The notes under the pieces are model-generated. The model was given only the letters and a program-made list of their open reading frames with translations, searched no databases and was not told the origin of the DNA. This document shows positions 45,062 through 53,510 of a stretch of 64,000 nucleotides of DNA, in pieces; position 1 is the first letter of the stretch, and every line of letters begins with the position of its first letter. A program made the position numbers and the translations under genes. The stretch is from CALDTK01 sp963837005 (GTDB lineage: Bacteria; Bacteroidota; Bacteroidia; Chitinophagales; Saprospiraceae). The stretch covers positions 546,782 through 610,781 of the forward strand of contig CAWIMC010000020.1 in NCBI GenBank assembly GCA_963837005.1, in the 5' to 3' direction.

Positions 45062-46555
45062 CTATATCCGCCCCCGACTCCGCCTCGCCGCCTGCCGCGC
45101 CTGCCGTTGCAACTCCTCGATCTGCTCGGCCACCGCTCGCCGCTTCGCTTTCGCTTCCGCAAAAACCGCCGGGGCCGCCCGCTCCTGACAATCCTTGATC
45201 GGACAGCGCTCGCAGGTGTTGTTGACGACGCGGTGCTTGAGATCGGCGCGCAACAGCACTGGTACCGTGGCCTCGAGCTCGGGCGTGAGTGGCATTCCAA
45301 TGAAGCTCGCCTCTCGGTGGCCGTCGTGGCTCGTACTCGCGAGCGCCAACACGAGGTACTCGTCCTCCGAGCCGTAGAACTTCTCGACCTGGACCCCGGT
45401 CTTGTTCTTCTCCCGTCCGCGGAGCAGCAACTCGGCCCCGACCCAGCGGCGGCAGTAGTGCTCGGTGAGACCGGTGGAGTGCGGCCGGTGCCGCTCGCCG
45501 AGGTGGAGTTCGCGCGACACCTGCATCTCGCCGGGAGCACCCTCGATGAGTTTGATAAAAAACAGCGAACGGATGTCGCGGTAGCGCGGTAGCATGGCGG
45601 TGAGGCGGTCGAGCAGCAGCTCCGGCGTGACGCGATACTTAGCGAGGAGCTGCTCGAAGACATCCAGCGCTGGCTCGGCCTGTCCGAAGAAGTCCTTGAT
45701 CTCGGCGTCGACCTGCTCGGCGGGCAGCAACAGGGCCGCCGCGAACGCATTGGCCCGGGCGTGCGCGAGCGCCATGTCGAAGCCGCGCACCTGTAGCATC
45801 GGTGCGGTAAGGCTTCGACCCGTGATCTCGAGCGTCTGGTAGCCGATCTCCTTGGCGTAGTGGTAGCGCAAATCGGGTTCGCCAAGCGTTCCGGCCAGCA
45901 GCAGCGTCCGGTCGGTCGGCACGAAGACGCGGTCCAATCCTTGGAAGGCCGCGTGTTCGTCGATGCCGCCGTGCTGTAGGCGGTAGTCGTAGCGTTTCCG
46001 CAAAACCTCCGCTACGTCCTCCGCCGAGGGGACGAACGTCGGTGCCCAGCCGAGTTCGGTGCGGAGGGTTTTGGCGAAAGCCTCACTGTCCTCGAGGTAG
46101 TTCTCGTGCATCTCGAGCCAGGAGCGCAGGGCCGCGAGGTAGAAGTTTTCGTCGAGCAGGGCGTAGTTGCGGCTCAGTTCGAGGAGCGCCGAGATGAAGG
46201 CCCCCACGCGCGCCGGAGCACCCGCGATGATCTCGATGATCTTGGCGAGCTCTATGCCGAATCGGTCGAGGGGCAACTCGTTGAGGAAGTCGCTTTGTAG
46301 CAACTCGACCACGGGTGTCATCGCGGCCTCGAGCACCAGGTCGCTGAGTTCCTGCGGTGTCACGTCGAGGGCGCTGGCGAGGTCGTCGAGCTTCTCGGGG
46401 CGCGGGCTCTTTTTGCCCCGTTCGATCTCGTTGAGGTAGCTCACGGACATCCCCGTGAGCTTGGCGAGTTGCTGGAAGCTCAGGGCGCGGTCGGCGCGGA
46501 GTTGGCGCAGCTTGAGGCCGAAGAGGATTCGTTCGTTTTGAGGGCGTAGACGCAT
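45062..46555 (-). CDS. XRE family regulator, ScfR-like (short-chain fatty acyl regulator) architecture
   Basis: 497 residues. The N-terminal XRE helix-turn-helix (FGLKLRQLRADRALSFQQLAKLTGMSVSYLNEIERGKKSPRPEKLDDLASAL) is followed by a long middle region and an ImmA/IrrE-like segment (HARANAFAAALLLPAEQV), then a DUF2083-type C-terminus with Cys pairs (NNTCERCPIKDCQERAAP). This is the ScfR/PrpC-regulator type, which responds to acyl-CoA or propionate metabolism in actinobacteria; here the ligand is unknown. The HExxH zinc motif of ImmA is not visible. TACCTTCG promoter box at 46569-46576. Exact motif copy at 46068-46082 (AFAKT) and a GCG/CGC-armed variant at 45992-46006. Confidence 0.82.
   Translation of the reverse strand: MRLRPQNERILFGLKLRQLRADRALSFQQLAKLTGMSVSYLNEIERGKKSPRPEKLDDLASALDVTPQELSDLVLEAAMTPVVELLQSDFLNELPLDRFGIELAKIIEIIAGAPARVGAFISALLELSRNYALLDENFYLAALRSWLEMHENYLEDSEAFAKTLRTELGWAPTFVPSAEDVAEVLRKRYDYRLQHGGIDEHAAFQGLDRVFVPTDRTLLLAGTLGEPDLRYHYAKEIGYQTLEITGRSLTAPMLQVRGFDMALAHARANAFAAALLLPAEQVDAEIKDFFGQAEPALDVFEQLLAKYRVTPELLLDRLTAMLPRYRDIRSLFFIKLIEGAPGEMQVSRELHLGERHRPHSTGLTEHYCRRWVGAELLLRGREKNKTGVQVEKFYGSEDEYLVLALASTSHDGHREASFIGMPLTPELEATVPVLLRADLKHRVVNNTCERCPIKDCQERAAPAVFAEAKAKRRAVAEQIEELQRQARQAARRSRGRI
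46068..46082 (+). repeat. 15-bp dispersed motif, exact copy
   Basis: Encodes AFAKT (minus) in the ScfR-like gene. Confidence 0.95.
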
Positions 46556-46568
46556 GCTTGTGGACCGG

Positions 46569-46576
46569 CGAAGGTA
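46569..46576 (-). promoter_or_regulatory. Promoter-like box TACCTTCG for the XRE regulator
   Basis: Minus strand TACCTTCG in a CCTACCTTCGCCGG context, 13 bases before the ATG. Confidence 0.4.
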
Positions 46577-46599
46577 GGCGGCCGCGCACGGTGCGTCGC

Positions 46600-47223
46600 T
46601 TATCGGAAGGCCGGACCGTTCATCCAGCCTACCAGCGACCGACGCAAGCCCCGCGGAACGGCGAGCACCTCCTGCGGGAGGTAGGATGGGAAGGCTACCA
46701 GGTCACCGGGCATGACCTTGACCTGGTAGGCGCTCGGGCCGTTGAGCACGGACAAGTGCCCGCCGCTGTGTTCGTCGCCGAGTCCACATTCGAACGAGAC
46801 CTTGCGGGCGAGGGGGCGGGCGCGAGCGTCCACGAGGTCGAGGTGCTGGGCGTAGAGTCCAGGGCCGTCGCCGCTCGGGCCGTAGTCGACGTACCGTAGG
46901 TGCTCGTCGAGGCTCGTCACGTCGAGACCCCAGTAGGTGATGTTGAGCGTGGCCAGGAGGTCGTGGACGCGCTCGCGCAACCACAACAGGGAGTCCGGCG
47001 GTAAGATCGCGGTGCGCGCCCGGCGGATGACCGCCAGTGGATCGTCGGGGAGTCCGGTGATGTCGGCCCGTGAGAGCGCTTGCTGTTCGACCGCGGCGAG
47101 GACCGCCGATACTTCTTCCGCAGTCAGAAAGCCTGGGATGTAATGCAGGTCTGCGGCAGTGGCGCGGTACGTGGCGGCGACCGGGGTAGGCGCTGATATG
47201 GGGGCCATAGTAGGGGCGGGCAT
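46600..47223 (-). CDS. 2OG-Fe(II) oxygenase-like protein (prolyl hydroxylase type), one ligand altered
   Basis: 207 residues. The double-stranded beta-helix core reads LRYVDYGPSGDGPGLYAQHLDLVDA (HxD of the iron site), SFECGLGDEHSGGHLSVLNG and VMPGDLVAFPSYLPQEVLAVPRGLRRSLVGWMNGP. The distal iron-binding His expected in the PSYLxHEV position is Gln here, while the 2OG-binding Arg (RRSLVGW) is kept. Function may therefore be altered or lost. The ATG at 47223 shares TGATG with the upstream repeat-protein gene, so they may be co-translated and the oxygenase may act on it (speculative). Confidence 0.65.
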   Translation of the reverse strand: MPAPTMAPISAPTPVAATYRATAADLHYIPGFLTAEEVSAVLAAVEQQALSRADITGLPDDPLAVIRRARTAILPPDSLLWLRERVHDLLATLNITYWGLDVTSLDEHLRYVDYGPSGDGPGLYAQHLDLVDARARPLARKVSFECGLGDEHSGGHLSVLNGPSAYQVKVMPGDLVAFPSYLPQEVLAVPRGLRRSLVGWMNGPAFR

Positions 47224-48977
47224 CAAGACTTCGTGAATCGCCGCGTGAGGGTTTGTCCGCTGGTCAGCGTGAGGCGCACGACGTACAGTCCGGCCGCGGC
47301 CCCACTCACATCGATGTTGAGGGTATTGTCGCCGGCGTCGAGTCGGACCTCGCGCGCGTACAGTCGGGCACCATGGAAGGCATACACATCCACCCGCACC
47401 GCTTGTGAGGTGGGGCTAACAACGGTAGCGTAGACGGTGTCCCCGCTCACGAGGCTCGGGTAGGCGCGCTCGAAGGTGGTTTCGGTGGCGGCCGGGAGTG
47501 CCGCGGCGATCACTTTCGATGTGTGGTACTGTCCGTCGAAATCGCGCTGCCGCAGCCGGTAGTAGTACGTCTGCCCGGGAAGGACGTCCTCGTCGCGATA
47601 AGCGTAGGTCTGTGCGCGAGTCGATGTCCCGGCACCGGGCACCCAAGATACGCCCGTCCAGTTGAGTAAATTCTCCGACCGTTCGACCTCGAAGCCTTCG
47701 TTTTGTCGTTCGGACTCGGTCGACCATTGTAGCACGATCGCACCGTGGTTGTGGGCGGCCGTAAAGTCGGTGAGTTCGACGGGAAGGGGTGGCTGGGTAG
47801 GGCTCGGTGAGGGGGTTGGAGATTGGCCCTGTGAGGCGGACGGGGACGGCAGCGGTTGACCTTGTGAGGCAGACAAGGACGGCAATGGTTGGCCCTGCGA
47901 GGCGGATAAGGACGGTAGTGGTTGACCTTGTGAGGCGGACAGTGACGGCAGCGGCTGGCTCGCCGAGGCGGAGGGGGTGGTGGAGAAGGACGGCTGGCTC
48001 GCCGAGGCGGAGGGGGTAGTGGAGAAGGACGGCTGGCTCGCCGAGGCGGAGGGGGTAGTGGAGAAGGCCGGTTGGCTCGCCGAGGCGGAGGGGGTGGTGG
48101 AGAAGGCCGGTTGGCTCGCCGAGGCGGAGGGGGTGCTGGAGAAGGCTGGTTGGCTCGCCGAGGCTGATGGGGTGGTGGAGAAGGCTGGTTGGCTCGCGGA
48201 GGCTGATGGGGTGTTGGAGAAGGCCGGCTGGCTCGCCGAGGCGGAGGGAGTGGTGGAGAAAGCCGGCTGGCTCGCCGTCGGTGACGGGGTGGCACCCTGC
48301 GATGATGGTGGCGTCGGGGTGAGGGAGTTGCTCGCCGTCGGTGATGGGGTGGCACCTTGTGAGGACGATGGCGTTGGGGTGAGGAAGTTGCTCGCAGTTG
48401 GTGACGGGGTAGCACCTTGTGAGGACGATGGCGTCGGGGTGAGGGAGTTGCTCGCCGTCGGTGACGGGGTAGCACCCTGCGATGACGATGGCGTCGGCGT
48501 AAGACTACTGCTCGGGGATAGCGTTGGCGTAGGGGTCAGGCTGCTGCTCACCGACATCGTCGGGGTGGCGGTGCTGCTAGGCGATGTCGTAGGGGTTGGC
48601 GATACGGAAAAACCGGAAAGTGGTGGCCCGAAGCTGAGTTGTGGCGGCCGCGTAATTAAGAGCGTGACGTCAAAGCTGAACGCTGGGTCCGCTACGAAGG
48701 CCCGCGCCTCATCGACCCAGTTGCCGAGCGTCTCGCCGAACTTTTGCGGAGCGTCGTCGGGCGATTGGCCCCAGGCCGGCAAGGCAAACGTCCCGGCCGC
48801 CAAACCTGTAGCCGAGGCAAGCATCCCCTTGACCGCCTCTCGGCGCGAGGGTTGCCGGTCGAGGGGTGCCTCCGTCCCCGATGCCGTTGGCACCGGGTGA
48901 CGCTGGTTTTGGATGAGAGCCGCGCTCAGGCTCGGTGTTGGCGTCGGGGCTAGTGCTGGCTCGTTAGACGCTCCCAT
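47223..48977 (-). CDS. Pro/Thr/Ser-rich repeat protein with T9SS sorting domain
   Basis: 584 residues. Near residue 45 an SRREAVKGMLASATGLAAGTFALPA segment looks like a Tat-type signal, preceded by ~44 residues. A long low-complexity region follows (residues ~135-430): four 20-residue units (TPTPSSSQGATPSPTASNSL), eight 13-residue units (QPAFSTTPSASAS) and shorter QPLPSLSASQG units. The last ~150 residues hold beta-sandwich strands (LPVELTDFTAAHN) and a Por sorting domain ending LYVVRLTLTSGQTLTRRFTKS. The repeats are near-identical at base level. Likely a surface stalk or adhesin; O-glycosylation of the Ser/Thr stretches is plausible. Confidence 0.75.
   Translation of the reverse strand: MGASNEPALAPTPTPSLSAALIQNQRHPVPTASGTEAPLDRQPSRREAVKGMLASATGLAAGTFALPAWGQSPDDAPQKFGETLGNWVDEARAFVADPAFSFDVTLLITRPPQLSFGPPLSGFSVSPTPTTSPSSTATPTMSVSSSLTPTPTLSPSSSLTPTPSSSQGATPSPTASNSLTPTPSSSQGATPSPTASNFLTPTPSSSQGATPSPTASNSLTPTPPSSQGATPSPTASQPAFSTTPSASASQPAFSNTPSASASQPAFSTTPSASASQPAFSSTPSASASQPAFSTTPSASASQPAFSTTPSASASQPSFSTTPSASASQPSFSTTPSASASQPLPSLSASQGQPLPSLSASQGQPLPSLSASQGQPLPSPSASQGQSPTPSPSPTQPPLPVELTDFTAAHNHGAIVLQWSTESERQNEGFEVERSENLLNWTGVSWVPGAGTSTRAQTYAYRDEDVLPGQTYYYRLRQRDFDGQYHTSKVIAAALPAATETTFERAYPSLVSGDTVYATVVSPTSQAVRVDVYAFHGARLYAREVRLDAGDNTLNIDVSGAAAGLYVVRLTLTSGQTLTRRFTKS
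47780..48600. repeat. Tandem repeats coding for the Pro/Thr/Ser region
   Basis: Successive families of 33-, 39- and 60-bp units within the repeat protein gene. Units differ by few bases, indicating expansion by slippage or recombination. Confidence 0.85.
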
Positions 48978-49208
48978 AAGTGTGTTGTTTCTCAGTTACG
49001 TGGCTCGTGACTGCGGATGGAACTTAGGGGCGGGCAGCGGCAAACTTTTTTGCAATGTACCGGTGGCGACTTTGGGTTGACCGGTGAACCGCTCGGGTTC
49101 ACAACTGGTAAACGACGAACCGCGCCCGCGCCCGCGCCTCAAATCGAGTTCGTTTTGTTCGATCACGGTCCCTTTACTTAGGGGCACTATCACTTGCCCA
49201 ACCCGCCG

Positions 49209-50492
49209 ATGACGCCGCCGCCCACGATCTTCGTCCAGATTGCCGCCTACCGAGACCCGCAACTAGAGCCTACGCTGACGGACATGCTCCGTCACGCAGA
49301 TCACCCCGAGCACCTCCGGTTTGGCATCTGTCGGCAGTTCCACCCTGGAGACGGCTTCGATCGCCTGGATGCCTACCGCGACGATGCCCGCTTTCGGATC
49401 CTAGACGTGCTGTACACTCGGACTCGGGGCGCGTGCTGGGCGCGCAACTTCGTCCAGCGCCTGTACGCGGGAGAGACCTACACCCTCCAGATCGACTCGC
49501 ACATGCGCTTCGCGCCGGGGTGGGACACGACGCTGATCGAGATGCTCACCGACCTCCAGGCCGCCGGCTACCCCAAGCCTCTCCTCACGGCCTACGTTCC
49601 GTCGTTTGACCCGGAGCATGACCCGGAGGCTCGCGTGCTCGCCCCTTGGCGGATGGGCTTCGATCGCTTCATTCCCGAGGGGGCGGTGTTTTTCATGCCG
49701 GAGATAATCCCCGGCTGGGAAAGCCTCACCCTGCCGGTGCCGGCGCGCTTCTACTCGGCCCACATGACGTTCACGATCGGGGCCTTCTCGGTCGAGGTGC
49801 AACACAACCCCGAGTACTACTTCCACGGAGAGGAGATCTCGATTGGCGTGCGGGCCTACACCCATGGCTACGATCTGTTCCACCCGCACCGCTGCGTCAT
49901 CTGGCACGAGTACACCCGCAAGGGGCGCACTAAACAGTGGGAGGACGACGAATCTTGGGTCGACCGCAACAACCGCTCGCACTTCACCAACCGCCAGTTG
50001 TTCGGGATGGACGGCGTCGCACAGGTCGGTCACGACGGGCCCTATGGTTTTGGCGAAAGCCGGACCCTCGCCGACTTCGAGGCCTACGCCGGGATGCGTT
50101 TTGCCGACAGGCGTGTACAACGCTACACCCTCGACGGGCACGCTGCCCCGAATCCCGCCCCCGAGACCTTCGAGAGTCCCGAGGCCTACGAGGCGAGCTT
50201 TACCAAAGTCTTCAAGCACTGCATCGACCTCCACCGCGACCGGGTGCCCCGCGACGACTACGACTTTTGGGTGGTGGCCTTCCACGGTCCCGACGGCGAG
50301 ACGCTCTATCGTCAGGACTCCAACGCTGAGGAGGTGGCGCACCTAAAGAGCGGTGAGGACAGTAATATTCAGGTTTGGCGTGAGTTTATGACCGAGGCCC
50401 AGCCGGCCTACTGGGTCATCCTCCCGCACACCTCCGCCGACGGTTGGCAGGAACAGATCCGAGGCGAACTAACCCCCGTGAGTTATGCCTAA
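49209..50492 (+). CDS. GlcNAc-type glycosyltransferase (PF11397-like)
   Basis: 427 residues from the ATG at 49209. The pattern IFVQIAAYRDPQLEPTLTDMLRHADHPEHLRFGIC, RILDVLYTRTRGACWARNFVQRLYAGETYTLQIDSHMRFAPGWD matches the [Skp1-protein]-hydroxyproline N-acetylglucosaminyltransferase (GlcNAc) family, GT60-like; the DSH triad stands for the DxD/H metal site. HGEEISIGVRAYTHGYDLFHPH is the second conserved block. The target in bacteria is unknown. The following glycosyltransferase gene starts eight bases before its stop, so they are coupled. Exact motif copy at 50048-50062 encodes GFGES. Confidence 0.8.
   Translation: MTPPPTIFVQIAAYRDPQLEPTLTDMLRHADHPEHLRFGICRQFHPGDGFDRLDAYRDDARFRILDVLYTRTRGACWARNFVQRLYAGETYTLQIDSHMRFAPGWDTTLIEMLTDLQAAGYPKPLLTAYVPSFDPEHDPEARVLAPWRMGFDRFIPEGAVFFMPEIIPGWESLTLPVPARFYSAHMTFTIGAFSVEVQHNPEYYFHGEEISIGVRAYTHGYDLFHPHRCVIWHEYTRKGRTKQWEDDESWVDRNNRSHFTNRQLFGMDGVAQVGHDGPYGFGESRTLADFEAYAGMRFADRRVQRYTLDGHAAPNPAPETFESPEAYEASFTKVFKHCIDLHRDRVPRDDYDFWVVAFHGPDGETLYRQDSNAEEVAHLKSGEDSNIQVWREFMTEAQPAYWVILPHTSADGWQEQIRGELTPVSYA
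50048..50062 (+). repeat. 15-bp dispersed motif, exact copy
   Basis: Encodes GFGES in the GlcNAc-type transferase gene. Confidence 0.95.
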
Positions 50493-52113
50493 GGTTACGA
50501 TCGTTACGGGGCTCTGGGACATCGGTCGTGGGGAACTCGAGGAGGGGTGGTCGCGCAGCTTCGCGCACTATCTAGAGTGCTTCGCGAAGTTGTTAGGGGC
50601 CTTGCGGCAAAACGTCATCGTTTTCGGTGACGCGGAGTTGCGAGCCTTCGTGTTCGAACACCGCAGGCCGGAGGCTACGCTGTTTGTCGAGCGGCCGCTG
50701 TCGTGGTTCCGCAACGAGTCCTTCGACGAGGCGCAGGCCATCCGGCTCAGCGAATCCTGGCGTGCGCAGGCGGGGTGGCTCGCATCGTCTACACAGGGAT
50801 CGTTGGAGTACTACGCGCCCCTGGTGCTCGCCAAGCCCTTCCTCCTCAACGACGCTCGACTGATGGACCCCTTCGGGTCGACGCACCTCCTGTGGCTCGA
50901 CGCTGGCCTCACCAACACGGTGCCGCCTAGCCTCCTGTCGGACGCGGCAGTCTACGAGGCCGTCGGCAGCTTTGACGTGATGACGTTTGCGGCCTTCCCC
51001 TACGCTGCCGAGCGTGAAGTGCACGGGTTTGACTACGTGGAAATGTGCCGCCTGGCGAATGGTCCCGTCACCGAGGTCTGCCGCGGCGGAGTCTTCGGGG
51101 GGCCGGTCGCGGCGGTGACTACGTTCAACAAACGTTACTACACGCTGCTGCGGGATACGCTTTCGCGGGGCTTCATGGGGACGGAGGAGTCGCTCTTCAG
51201 CATTATCGCCCATCGAAGTCCGGAGGATCACCAGCGCATCGCGATCGGGAGTAATGGTCTGGTCGCTCCCTTCTTCGAGCGGCTTCGCGACGATGATTTC
51301 GAGCGAACGCGCGTGGCGCTGTACGTACTCACCTTCAATAGTCCACAGCAGCTCGAAGCACTGTACGCCTCATTTGCCGCCTGCGACCCCGACTTCCTCG
51401 ACGCGCCGGACCTCATCGTGATCAACAACTCCACCGAGGCTAGCCACGCCGAGGCGTACCTCGGACTCTGCGAACGCTACGGCGCAACACAGCTTTCGTT
51501 CGACAACATCGGGATCAACGGAGGGCGGCAGTACGTCGCCGAGCACGCCGACGAAGCCGGCTACGACTTCTACCTCTTTTTCGAGGACGATATGCAGTTA
51601 ATGAGTCAACGTGGTGAACCCTGTCGCAACGGCTTTGCGCGCTACGTCCCGGCACTCTACCGCACGGCCCTCGCCATTGCCAAGCGGGGACATTTCGACT
51701 TCCTCAAGTTGTCCTTTACGGAGTTTTACGGCGACAACCACGGACAGTGGGCGTGGTACAATGTCCCCGATGCGTTTCGGTACCAGCACTGGCCCGAACT
51801 CGCCGCCACCGGTCGAGCCATCGCCCCGGAAGAACTACCGCGTACGCGCTTCGAGCAAATCGAGAGCTACCGAGGCGTGGCCTACGCCGCGGGCGAGGTC
51901 TACTACTGCAACTGGCCGCAGATCGTCTCGCGGGCCGGGAACCAACAGATGTTCTTGAAGCAGCGCTGGGCACACCCCTATGAGCAAACCTGGATGAGTC
52001 ACTTCTACCAGGAGACCGTCGTGGGGCGACTACGGGCGGGGGTGCTGTTGCTGAGTCCCGTCGAGCACGACCGCTTCGACCACTACGGCGAGGGGCTGCG
52101 GCGCGAGTGTTGA
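50485..52113 (+). CDS. WlaTC/HtrL-type glycosyltransferase with a second GT-like half
   Basis: 542 residues. The first ~270 residues (TIVTGLWDIGRGELEEGWSRSFAHYLECFAKLL; LLWLDAGLTNTVPP; GTEESLFSIIAHR) match the HtrL/YibB family. The second half (RVALYVLTFNSPQQLEALYASF; FDNIGINGGRQYVAEHADEAGYDFYLFFEDDMQL) looks like a GT-A fold with an EDD metal site. It is probably a bifunctional surface-glycan enzyme acting with the preceding GlcNAc-type transferase. Motif variant GCCTTGCGGCAAAAC (50599-50613) encodes ALRQN. Confidence 0.78.
   Translation: MPKVTIVTGLWDIGRGELEEGWSRSFAHYLECFAKLLGALRQNVIVFGDAELRAFVFEHRRPEATLFVERPLSWFRNESFDEAQAIRLSESWRAQAGWLASSTQGSLEYYAPLVLAKPFLLNDARLMDPFGSTHLLWLDAGLTNTVPPSLLSDAAVYEAVGSFDVMTFAAFPYAAEREVHGFDYVEMCRLANGPVTEVCRGGVFGGPVAAVTTFNKRYYTLLRDTLSRGFMGTEESLFSIIAHRSPEDHQRIAIGSNGLVAPFFERLRDDDFERTRVALYVLTFNSPQQLEALYASFAACDPDFLDAPDLIVINNSTEASHAEAYLGLCERYGATQLSFDNIGINGGRQYVAEHADEAGYDFYLFFEDDMQLMSQRGEPCRNGFARYVPALYRTALAIAKRGHFDFLKLSFTEFYGDNHGQWAWYNVPDAFRYQHWPELAATGRAIAPEELPRTRFEQIESYRGVAYAAGEVYYCNWPQIVSRAGNQQMFLKQRWAHPYEQTWMSHFYQETVVGRLRAGVLLLSPVEHDRFDHYGEGLRREC
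50599..50613 (-). repeat. 15-bp motif, arms swapped (GCC TTGC GGC AAAAC)
   Basis: Encodes ALRQN in the HtrL-like gene. Confidence 0.65.
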
Positions 52114-52140
52114 CAGACGGTTGCGGAGTGGGTGCAAGGA

Positions 52141-52155
52141 GTTTTGCCGAAAGGC
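52141..52155 (+). repeat. 15-bp motif, arms swapped, upstream of corA
   Basis: GTTTTGCCGAAAGGC between the glycosyltransferase and corA. Confidence 0.85.
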
Positions 52156-52186
52156 GTCGCTCCAGCACACAGGTGCTGCTTGGGCC

Positions 52187-52194
52187 TAGCTTCG
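52187..52194 (+). promoter_or_regulatory. Promoter-like box TAGCTTCG before corA
   Basis: TAGCTTCG lies eight bases before the corA ATG. An arm-swapped motif copy is 32 bases upstream. Confidence 0.35.
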
Positions 52195-52202
52195 CGGCCT
52201 GT

Positions 52203-53243
52203 ATGGCGACTACGAGCGTAAAGGCAGTCCCGGGATCCGTGCGCTACAACGGCCCCGACGATGGCACGGGTAGTTGTTGCCGGTATCTGGTGTTCGACGC
52301 GAACAGCTACGAGATGTTGGAGCACGCGTGGCCCCCGCCGCCGCAGGTCGACAAACGCGTGGATTGGTACGACTTCCGCGGCCTCGGCGACGGGGTCCGC
52401 GTGCAAGAGTTAGCCACGATGCTCGGGATGCCCGATATGGCCCTCGAGGACGCGCTCGACGTCAACGCAGCGCCCGAAGTACGAGGAGCTCACCGACAGC
52501 CTTCCTCTTCACGCTCGACCGCCTACACCTCAGCGAGACGGGCATCCTCACGAGCCAGAAGGTGACCCTGTACTGGGACAAGGAGTTCGTACTGACGCTG
52601 CAGGAGTACCCCGACGATGTCTTCGCCCACGTCACCGACCGCATCGTGCGCGGGGTCGGACGCATCCGCAAGCGAGGGTCGGCGTACCTAGCCTACGCGC
52701 TGATCGACAACCTCATCGACGACTACACCGACGCGCTCCAGGTGCTGGAGGTGATGATCGACAAACTAGAGACCTCCATCCTCGAGGGCGCGAATGAGGC
52801 GGACACCAAGCGCCGAATCCACAAGCTCAAGGCGATCGCCAATCGCTTTCGCTCCACTCTCGGCCCGGTGCGCGACGCCGTCAACCGCTGGCACAAATCA
52901 GAGCACCCTGGCAAGGAGCCCAAGCTCAAGGTCTACCTCCAGGACCTCTACGACAACACCAAGCGCGCCTACGAGCTGTCCAACGACTACATCACCCGCA
53001 CCAACGACCTCTACCAACTCTTCACCTCCGAGTTGAGCATCCAGACCAATAAAGTGGTGCAGCTCCTCACGGTGGTCTCGACGATCTTCATTCCGCTCAC
53101 CTTTATGACCGGCCTCTACGGGATGAACTTCGATCAACATCCCGGAGCTGCACATGCGGTACGGCTACTTTGTGCTGTGGGCGCTGATGATTGGGGTGAC
53201 GGCGGGGCTGCTGGGGTATTTTAGGCGGAAAGGGTGGTTTTAG
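52203..53243 (+). pseudogene. corA: Magnesium/cobalt transporter CorA gene with three single-base frame breaks
   Basis: The full protein can be read by removing single bases at 52467, 52501 and 53135. Frame one ends ...MALEDALDVN, joined to QRPKYEELTDS, then FLFTLDRLHLSETGILTSQKVTLYW and on to VVSTIFIPLTFMTGLYGMNF, then (frame three) DNIPELHMRYGYFVLWALMIGVTAGLLGYFRRKGWF. The GMNF motif and two C-terminal helices typical of CorA are recovered, total about 345 residues. Three breaks in one gene suggest decay, or locally poor consensus. The last ~50 bases lie inside the 280-bp direct repeat. Confidence 0.8.
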
Positions 53244-53264
53244 AGTGAGCTCCGCTCACGGGGG

Positions 53265-53392
53265 GATGGAACGCGATGGACGCAAGGTTTCGCGACGGGA
53301 TCGCGAGGAGCCGACCTGCTCTACGTCCGTCGATAAGCAGCGCATGCTCTTTGCGATCCCGTCGCGGTCCATCGCGCCTATCGCGTTCTATC
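53265..53392. repeat. GAACGCGATGGACGC-family element
   Basis: GATGGAACGCGATGGACGC at the left, GCGCCTATCGCGTTCTATC at the right (inverted). Lies within direct repeat copy 1. Confidence 0.55.
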
Positions 53393-53474
53393 CCTCCTCC
53401 AACTCCGGCGCATTCAACCGAAAGCCCACGCCGTGCACATTCTCCAGGCTGATCCGCTCATCCGAGCGCATGTA
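53390..53474 (-). pseudogene. Truncated response-regulator 3' end (duplicate)
   Basis: The minus strand encodes the last ~28 residues of the response regulator (ERISLENVHGVGFRLNAPELEEG) and its stop, then diverges. It is a by-product of the duplication. Confidence 0.75.
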
Positions 53475-53510
53475 CCTGGGTACAGGTAATAAGGTACGCG
53501 CTTGGTTCGC

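Larger units (their letters stand above)
53195..53474. repeat. Direct repeat, copy 1 (~280 bp)
   Basis: Contains the corA 3' end, the GAACGCGATGGACGC-family intergenic element and the 3' end of a response-regulator gene. About ten differences to copy 2 at 57493-57771 by eye (~96% identity). The response-regulator fragment here is a truncated duplicate. Confidence 0.9.

Noticed and set aside
47977..48900. 307-residue plus-strand frame antisense to the Pro/Thr/Ser repeat protein
   Set aside because: Low-complexity mirror of the repeat codons; the minus-strand gene has a signal and a sorting domain.
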